Assembly: GCA_033675265.1 (NCBI GenBank)
Contig: JAUJYZ010001180.1
Coordinates: 262,811-326,810, forward strand
Source: Actinostola sp. cb2023
Taxonomy: Eukaryota; Cnidaria; Anthozoa; Actiniaria; Actinostolidae
Length of the DNA stretch: 64,000 bases
Reading direction: 5' to 3'
The first letter of the stretch is position 1; every line of letters starts with the position of its first letter. The notes beneath the pieces were generated by a model that was given only the letters and a program-made list of their open reading frames with translations, was not told the origin of the DNA and did not search any database. Shown one piece after another: positions 44,287 to 54,300 of the stretch. The position numbers and the translations under genes were made by a program.

Positions 44287-45385
44287 CTAAATGATTGTCT
44301 CATCCTTGTCATTTGCTCCGTCAATGTGCAAGACAGGCCTGCCAGGTGACCTGCTACCTCTCTGTAGGTGATCATACCCACTGTGATTCCCTTCATCACC
44401 ATCGCCATTAATGATCTCATTATCATGGAAGGTATGATCTCTTGAGCTTTTAGATCCCTGTAGGTGATCATAGACATGCTGCAGATCTTCTTCGGCTCCA
44501 ACTGTACCACTGATCTTCGTGTTATCGTAGATAGTATCTCTTGATCTGGAAGGTCTAGCATTTCTCTGTAGGTGGCCATACCCACTACCACTTTCTTCAC
44601 CACCATCTCTACTAATGATCTCGTTGTTATTATAGCTACGATCTCTTGATCTGTTAGATCTCTGTATGTGATCATAAGCATTCATATCTCCTTTGGCACC
44701 AACTGTACCACAGATGTCGTTATCATCGAAGGTATGATCTCTTGATTTGTCGGATCTCTGAAGATGATCATAGGTGCTAAGATTTCCAGTGATCTCGTTA
44801 TTATCGTAGATATTATCTATCTTGGATTTGGATCTGGCACCTTTCTGTAGATGATCATACATACCATAATCTCTCTTTCCATCCTTCGATCTATTAGTAG
44901 GGATCCCATGGCCACTGTTAATGTCCACTTGGTTGCCATGGTGGAGCCTGGTTTTGGGGTCGAGACTAGCGTAACCATGCAACCCTTCCCCAACAAGGTT
45001 CGTATTTTTCTCTTTAGTGACATGGAGCTCTTTACGGGATAATGGGTTTAGAAAATCCAATTGTTGATAATCATGGGTTTCCATTTCATTTGCTTGAATT
45101 GGTTGAAAAGGAAGAGGGACGTTGTTCAAAACAGGCCTAAAGACACCGTCACTTTGAGATCCCCATGTTGGCCTCTTAGTAGATGGTTCCTCTGTGTCGT
45201 TTAAATGTACACACAATGCTGGATGGCCTTCTTTGGTGCTCTCTAGGTTTAAGTTGTTATTGGTAGGGGTGGTAAAGGTAGGATCGATTTCATCGTAAAC
45301 ATTTTCATCTTGAAGATATCCCTGGTTATTGTACGAGAAGTGATGTCGGCTTGGTTGTCGTCTTCTGCCCCATAAAGATTTTCGT
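44287..45385 (-). CDS. Gene A exon 11: cytoplasmic tail with tyrosine repeats, stop
   Basis: 1,099 nt, acceptor TTGCTCCTAG, ends TAG at 44289-44287. The tail begins RKSLWGRRRQPSRHHFSYNN, has YLQDENVYDEI (YDEI resembles an SH2-binding site), and then six tandem ~30-45-residue repeats. Each starts YDHLQ, YDHIQ or YGHLQ, continues with Ser/Arg-rich sequence (SRDHTF, SRDRSY), and usually carries a second acidic element such as YDNNEI, FDDNDI or YNNNEI. YDHL fits the YxxPhi AP-2 sorting consensus. Signalling or endocytic use is inference. Confidence 0.88.
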
Positions 45386-48300
45386 CTAGGAGCAAGAATT
45401 ATAAAACATTAGACTTTATCATTTTCGATCTTACGTTTACCGTATTTACTCGTTTGAGCGTCTCCCCCGATTACATACAATCGATTACATATTAGCATTC
45501 AAGTGAGCACTAATTCTAGACACAGGGAGCCCAAGCTATGTTTTTGCTCACTTGGTGCTCACTTTTCCTTTGTAATAATCTCACAATGCATTGCGCGCGT
45601 ACCGGAAGTCTGGAACTCTTGATGCTTGTATATATAACTACTTTACCTGACATAGCGTACCACCAAGAAGATCAGCACCACTACCAACAAGACACTGCAG
45701 AGCACTGACAAAGCTATTGTAACAGACGGTGTGCCGTTTGAAGACGTCTCGTCGCTACGCTGCTTGCCTTTATCTGCCTCACCGAATCCCCCGCAGACGG
45801 GGTCGATTTTGATAATCTTCTGACCCTGCAGGAATTTCTCGATGTGTCCTTTGGCTTCGACTATCAATTTACAAAGGTTTGCTCTGGTAATGACTGTTGT
45901 AGAGGGTGACACTTTAGATTGTTGTTTCAATGGATTCAGCATCGCTACCTCAATGCGCAGAACGTCACCACCCGGTGTGGTCTCAGTTGGACCGCTGACC
46001 ACGAGAACATCGGATTTACCAAACACAACGTCCCTTTGCACTGCTCTTTTGACCAACTTAGAGGATCTGAGGAATTAAGAACATACTGGCTGTACACCGA
46101 TTATGGTATTTAACATAGAGCGCGAGGGTTACTTGTACGTTGTTTGCTGACTCACTTCCTTATTTAGTAGCGGAATTCCATATATGGTATCGGCAAAAAA
46201 TAAAATTCCTTGTTCGTCTCCAATCTCCAGAAAATGCACAGGGAGCGGCATTGGTCAATTCAGTATCAGGTAGTCCCGATTCTACGCTATTTTCGACGAG
46301 GGGTAGGATTTCCTCGCTTTACCGAAATGAGTAAAAAATTAACATACCTTAACAGTTTTGTACATGGCTCGGTGCTGCAGTACTCAGTCGATCCTTGTGA
46401 AACACTTAGCTTGAATTCATTTTCAGACCACTACAACATTCAATAATAATAGAACACAGTTACGTGCAGTTATAACATGATCAAGTAAATGTCGGTCCCG
46501 TCTCTCCAAATTACCACATTTGAATTGGAGGGACGCAATTATAAAAGAACCAGTGAGGATGTAAACAAAGTGGTGGCAATGACCGTCCTTAGTGTCTGTA
46601 CCTAACTTTCTATCTCACCAACGAGGGCCACAAGTTTGTTACTTTGCTTGAGCACTATTTTAGGTGTCACCCTCGATAAATAACGCCCTTTATCACAAAT
46701 ATTGACGACTTCACATTTCACTGAAGAACGCTGCAGCGTACTCAGCTCATCACCAGTGACTTCTCACTCATTCACGATGGCTGTTAGAACAACAGAGCAT
46801 AAGAACGACACTAAGCCAGGTTTGTAATATTCCTGAATTATTACAGAAATATCATTACTTAATATTTCCTTAATGCGGTATAATTATTTTTCTGTAACAA
46901 CAGAAGGAAACTACATATGAACCTTGTTTTTTTTCTTCTGCATGGCATTTGGATCGATAGCCTCGCTCTCATGTTCAGTCGTACTAACAGCAATTAGACA
47001 CGATACTTACCATTTTTCCATTCATTTTGATCTGTAAAGCGACTTTATTCTCTCCTGTTGACAAAGACAATGTTTTTTAGGCTTCTTTCCATCCAATTCA
47101 TCCAAAGAAACAGCCGAGTCTACAAACCGATTGATGTGTCATTATAATACATCTGTTTCCAAACACGTTGACCCAAAAGAAAGTTAAGGGGAAAAAAAAA
47201 GGAAATTCAACTAACAAAGCAAATTATTTCTGTAACATGAAACAAAGCAAATATATCCAGCTGAAACAGTCTCAGTCTCATCGAATGAAACCAGGTACAG
47301 TCAAATTTCAAACGATGATTAGAATCATTTTATCGGGCATGCGAATTGTGGCGTATTTTGCGGTCTAAAATGGTGAAATCAGCGGCCAAAATGAGCCTGA
47401 GTCGGGTCAAAAACATATTTACGCCCGCGAACATCAACTCAATTGATATATTGCCGTCGTCATTTTAAACAATACTTTGTACATACATCTGTACCCATGT
47501 ATCTGGTAATCAAGAATGATATTTACCTATGTGTATTTTACAGTCACGATAATAAAATCCAAACAGACAATCAAGAACAGTTGATGGCAATGGCGAAGAC
47601 GGGAGAGCTGGTGAAGATCTTGTTTGGGACGAAAGGAAGGGAGATGACACAGAAGGAGATGGAGCTATAGAGACACTGTCAGAATGAGACTGTGATGACG
47701 GTGATGGAGGTGAAGATAAGACAGCTGATGGATATAAACGAGCATGCGATAGAGACGTTGAGAGCTTTGGTGATGGTGGTGAATACAGAGATGATGCAGG
47801 TGGAGGCGTCGCAATGAGATAAGAAGAGAGTATAATAGATGGAGATGATGATGGAAGTAAAGATGGCGACAAAGAAGAAAGAGAAAGAGAGGGAGACACT
47901 TGGGAAGACAAAAATATCGACGAAGAAGACGATTTATACGGCATTTGAAATAAAGACGTGTATAGCTTTGGTGACGAAGAGGAGGAAGGAAATGGAGAAG
48001 AAGACGACAACAACGCTGAAGAAGGCGATGGATAAAGAGAAGAGGTTAAAAGCGTGGACAACGCTTGCGAAGAGAATGGAGAACTCGATGCAATAGGCAA
48101 TGTAGACTTTGATTGAGATAAAGATCTGGAAGGAGATGCAAGTGAAGATGAAAACGTTGATAAAGTTGATGGATAAGAGGAAAGAAAATGTGGTGGAGAA
48201 GAAAGTATTTGAGATGAAAATGCAGATGATGATGAGATAGCAAACGAGGACGAAGAAGACGGCAATAGATGCAGCGATGAAGAGGGAAATGGAAAAGAAA

Positions 48301-51300
48301 GCAAAGGAGATGGAGAAGAATGTATTTGAGATGAAAATGCAGATGATGAAGAGATAGCAAACGAGGACGAAGAAGACTGCGACAGATGCAGCGATGAAGA
48401 GGGAAATGGAAAAGAAAGCAAAGGTGATGGAGAAGAAAGTATTTGAGATGAAAATGCAGATGATGAAGATATGGCAAACGATGACGAAGAAGACGGCGAC
48501 AGATGCAGTGATGAGGAGGGAGGTATAAAAGACGACGGAGAGAAGACCAATGATGTAGACTCGAGAAAGAATGATTTGGAAGGCGTGGAAGATGATGGAG
48601 AGACTGATGGAACTACTGGTGTAGTGTAGCAGTTCTGCGATCCAGCATTTGAGGGACAGACACAACTATATCCGCCGGGGTTTAACAGACAAAGATGAGT
48701 ACACCATCCATTGTATTCAGCACAGGGGTGGTAATCATCTGAACATTAAACATGCAGTTAGTTATGAAGAAAATATGTTGTTTCATCACAACATCATCAT
48801 CATCATCATCATCATCAACATCGTCGTCATCATCAACATCATCAGTCGTCATCAACATCAACATTATTATCATCGTCATCATCATCAACATCGTCGTCAT
48901 CATCAACATCGATCATCAGTCGTCATCAACATCAACATTATCATCGTCATCATCATCAACATCGTCGTCGATCATCATCAACATCATCAGTCGTCATCAA
49001 CATCAACATTATCATCTTCATCATCATCAACATCGTCGTCATCATCAACATCAGTCGTCATCAACATCAACTTTATCATCATCAACATCGTCGTCATCAT
49101 CAACATCATCAGTCGTCATCAACATTATCATCGTTATCATCATCAACATCATCATCAACATCATTAGTCGTCATCAACATTATCATCGTCATCATCATCA
49201 ACATCGTCGTCATCATCAACATCATCAGTCGTCATCAACATCAACATTATTATCGTTATCATCATCAACATCATCATCAACATCATCAGTCGTCATCAAC
49301 ATCAACATTATCATCGTCATCATCATCAACATCGTCATCATCAACATCATCAGTCGTCATCAACATCAACATTATCATCTTCATCATCATCAACATCGTC
49401 GTCATCATCAACATCATCAGTCGTCATCAACATCCTCGTCATCATCAACATCATCAGTCGTCATCAACATCGTCATCATCATCATCGTCGTCATCAACAT
49501 CGTCATCATCATCATCAACATTATCATCGTCATCATCAACATTATCATCGTCATCATCAACATTATCATCGTCATCATCATCAACATTACCATCAACACC
49601 AAAGGTTTCTAATAGCAATGACCCAGCTTTAATTCGGAAACCTTGTCCATCGTCAGTTTGTTTTTATGACGTGATTAATATATACCATTCAGATCCTGAA
49701 GATATGGACAATGTGTCCGAAAGCTAGATCATTACTATCAATTAAGAATTGGTTCATGCTAGCGTGCGTCTATCGAGTTATGGATGCACGCGGGAAGTTT
49801 GGAGAGCATGAGAGTAGCGTAAGAATTGCTCTAGGCGATAGCCTGTTCTTCATTTTCGTAATTAAACAATGATTTTATTGCGCGGTGAGACTCGCAGTGA
49901 GTAAGAAAACGTTTCTTCGTGGTGTGGCAAAAACAACTACACACGTCATTTGATGGAGCACGTACGGGCCTGCACCATCGAGTTATGTATGCTCGCTTGC
50001 GCTAATGATTTTGATCGCGCGACAATATGCTTTAAAGAAAATGAAGAATGTCAAATGGAACTTCAATGGTTAGACCTTCGCGTGGCTTGGATGATCACGT
50101 AAAATGGCGGTCCCCTCTCTCCACACTCTACATTACATTGCATCGGAGGGACGTAAAAGAACCCACACCACTGTTCGACTAAGAGTAGGGCACGAAGTTC
50201 CCGGTGTGTGTGGCCTGACCTACTACCCAGCATTGAGGTCGGCTTGGCAGTGATGTCTGTATAAAGGTTACTAGTGAATGAGACCTCGTACTAACAGAAC
50301 TATACAGCTAGTGACCCACTCAATGGACATTGCCGAGTGCTGGACATCTGTACATCTGTACAATTCAATGAAATAATTGCAACTTTGCAGGGGTTGTTCA
50401 GACGCCATTTTAGGTTCACCATAAATAGTTACATGACTTTCGCAGTATGCATGCACAATGAAATGGAGAGTGATGAAACTAAGTCCTACCTGGAGTATCG
50501 CTGTTATTATGATAAACATGGAGGTCCATTGCATCTATCGAGCTCACAATCTTTTGGACATTGTTAAGAGATATTTTATTTACACGATACACAGCTTGCC
50601 CCGACCAATCACCCCAATAGATGTAATCTTCCTTAACAGCTAAGCCATAAGCATAGTGCACGTACTTCCATGGAATGTTTAGAGTATGCGTCGTTCCAGT
50701 TAAGGGATTTGTATCTGTGTATGCAATCTTATATCCATCATGTAAGTACAGTCTGTTATTTTCAGCGTCCACAGCTAATGCCATTGTTGAATAGCTTGAC
50801 TGATAAGCTGAGTGCCAACTTAAAACGTCTTCTTGTTTGGTCCCATTCATCTGTGCTCTTCTGATCTTCGTTGTGGAACTATAAGTGATCCAATGACCCC
50901 AATAAATATATCTGCAAAATAAAAACATCAATCACATTATAACCACTGAATTCATTGTATTTGCCAAAGATGGAACTAAACATTTGCGACCAGGGGCCCG
51001 TTTCTCGAAAGCCCCGAAAGTTTATCTTGCCCGAAAAGGGTTTCTTAAAAAAACCTATATCTTCAAAACAAAGTAAACCAAACCATTAATTTTAGCCCAG
51101 GACGAAGACTAGCTAAACTGGGCCCAGAATCACACGGAAAATGTCGGTCGCTCAATTTGATGGTATTCTGAATCTTACCCTTTCCTACTGTCAAGAGCCA
51201 TTGCAAGGGGCTTCCTACTCAGTGACAGTAACGTCTTTGCATAACTTCCATTCAGCTTACTAACACCAATTTCTTTATTCTTGGTATCAAACCAATACAG

Positions 51301-54300
51301 ATTCCGACCAATGACATCAATGGAATGACCACTTGGATTCACGTTGTGACCTTCAATGACTTTTTCAACAAAGGTCCCGTTCAGAAGAGCGCGTGAAATT
51401 ACTCCGTTATTGTCTGTCCAATATATTCTGTACTCCAAGGGATCAAAGTCTACCGTGTTTATATACCCTGTATTGCCAAGAGGAATGGCGGTTTTAGGAT
51501 GGTTGAGATCATCAAGAGACTTGTGAAATATTTTTTGGCGATAGTCGTCCGCAGCTAATAAGAACTCTCTGTAGTAACCTACAAATGACAAGAATGGCTT
51601 ATAGAATAACATATATTTAGAATATAGTCATACTCACTCGACCAATCAGCGCCCAGCATTTGTGCACTCTATATCTCATAAAGTAACTAATAGGACTTTA
51701 ACAATGGACTCATTAGTATTCTCTATATAGAGAATACTAATAAAGCTCTTTGTTTTCTTTTGTTCCAAAGCCTTATTAGTATTCTCTATATAGGGAATAC
51801 TAATGACTAGCATAGAGAATACTAGAGTGCGAATATTATATCCATGAAATAGTAGTAAAACTAGTAAAATGTTAATTAGTACTAAATGTTAGCGCATATT
51901 TCACGGATATAATATTTGCACTCTAATATATAACGTGTACTAAACTATATACAAAAAATAATATTCTACTACAATCTTAGTTTAATCTTCAAATACTATT
52001 CAAATATTATATCATAATCCAATAAATCGACAGTTATTTGGATTCGTTAAGCAGCTAGATTTATACATGAATACTGATACAGAAATACAGATCATAACTA
52101 TACTAAACACTAAAGAAACGTAGCGAGTCACTTACTCTTCAAAATGAAATCACAAACGGGTTTCTCCATGTTCTACAAGAAGGGTAGATGTACGGATATT
52201 CATCAGTCATCCAAGTTTTCCGTATGATTATTGCGATATAGTTAGCCCAATCTCAGTTCAATATATTAAATGTCCACATCGTGCTTGAGTTTTCTTTGGT
52301 GTTCATTATTTCTTTCGTTTTTCGGCAATTTCGTCCGTTCTAACAACTGGTTTGAAGAAACTTTGAGATTTCTGCTCTTCATTTCCACAACAAATATCGG
52401 TAATTTCTAGCGTTGCAAGCTTCGTATTTAAAAGCCTCAAGCTTCGGATATTCATCTTCACTCAACTGAAGTCACACATAACTGAACAGCTTTGCATGAG
52501 CGTATTTGCATTTGAAATCAGTATTCCTTTGGGAAAGCAACAGACATGCAGCCAAAGAATACTCTCGTGAGTATGATTATATTCTAAAACGGTTAGAGAA
52601 TAAACACTACGCGCCTCGTGGCCTTCTATCTGCTGCTCGGAGCTCTAAATCCCATAAAGCACTCGCGTTATTCTCTAACCCTTACATAACACGCGCTCTG
52701 ATTGGCTGAAATCTCCCCAAAACCTTGTTTGTAACAGAGAATATTTTAACACGGAAAATGTGTTTTATTGCTAAGATAAAAACATTTGCACTTTTTTTGG
52801 CTCAGCCAATCAGAATGTTTGGACACGGCAAGGTGGTTTCGGCATGGTTACCGCACGGCTCGAACCGTACCGTAGCTACTTCCCACACTTGCGAAAACCA
52901 CTCTAATGGCAATTTAAGCATAAACCATCCAGTGGTCTATCGCAAATCCTGCAATCTGATTGGTTCTATCAGCTCATAGACCCCCGAGTAGAGGTAAACA
53001 AACCAAATGGCCGCTTCGTCGCCGCGTTTTGCTAATGTTTCGGAGGAGTTTCTCGACGAATTATTGTCTGTTGCTTGTTTCTGTCATTTTCTACTGACCT
53101 ACTGGATGGCTTGTACGCGCCTAGTTGACTATTGCCTCATAGAAAGCTCGAACTCGTAGTCTAATTGTTAATCAACTTACATGTCTTCCCATCATCCTTC
53201 AGGGTCATTCCGTTGGAGCAGACACACATGTCCTGATTCGGGCTTTGCAAACAAAGATGCTCGCATCCGCCGTTACTGGTGCTACAGTTCGTTTCACCTT
53301 TTGGATAACAAAAAAAGAACATGTCAATTTCGTATAAAGAGTCTTGTTACGTGTTTTACAGTGTAAATAGACAGCAAAGGCGTCTCCTAAGACACTCCAA
53401 CAATTCACACCGCGAAACATTAACTCCGAAATAGCGATCACAAATCAAATGGTAAGGTGGCCGCGCGTACGTAACTCTCGTGAAAAAGATAAGAATTCCT
53501 CTACGTCACTAGCACTAATAATCTCCTAGTATAGCGGTTTAAAGAGTGACCTACCATAGCGCGGATGATTGGCATCATACGCATAGATATCTTTCGGGCG
53601 ATTAATGTTATTGATCAGTATTTTGATGTCTGTTGTAGTTGTTGTGTTCAAACTAGCAATATCACCGTGCTGGTAGTAGTTCCCACGATCTGTCCAGTAA
53701 AGTCGGGCGCCTAGATTTGCCAGTCTAAACGGCTGATAGGAGCTTGTCTTGATGTGGTACGTTACGCTCGGGTTGGCAAGGTGGATGTAGTGGATTTGAT
53801 GGGAATTCTTTTCGGCCCAATAGAGTAGCCGTTTTTCGGTGTCAATGGACAGACCAGTTGGTTTGTTGTGGTAGTAATCAGTTACAATGACTTGTCTATT
53901 GGATCCATCCATTGATGCTCTCTCGATCTTCAGTTGATAATGAAAAGAAGACCAATACATTTCACTGAAGAAAGCAAGGAAAAACGAAACACATAAGAAT
54001 GAATGACACCACGTGTTTTCAATATTACGCGGGCGTCAATTTCGTTTCGGGGGTTTTAGCTTCTGTCACACTCCCCAACGGTGGGTTGAGCCGTATTTCC
54101 ATGTCATTTTTAACGATTCGAGTAGACGTTTTCAAAGATGGTGCTCTACGCTCGGAATCGGCCGGTTTTCGCTCAAGCAACAGAAAAGCCAAAAAATAAC
54201 TCGTGAAACGAAGATGGCGTTTGAATTTCTGCTCCCGCGTAATATTGAAAACCGCTGTAAACTCCCATGGAAATGACCCCTAATAGGCCCTGAATCTTGT

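Noticed and set aside
47839..48665. Met/Lys-rich and hydrophobic ORFs overlapping gene A exon 7
   Set aside because: Shadows of the Ser-rich coding frame; the Ser frame is continuous with the EGF and fits splice phases on both sides.
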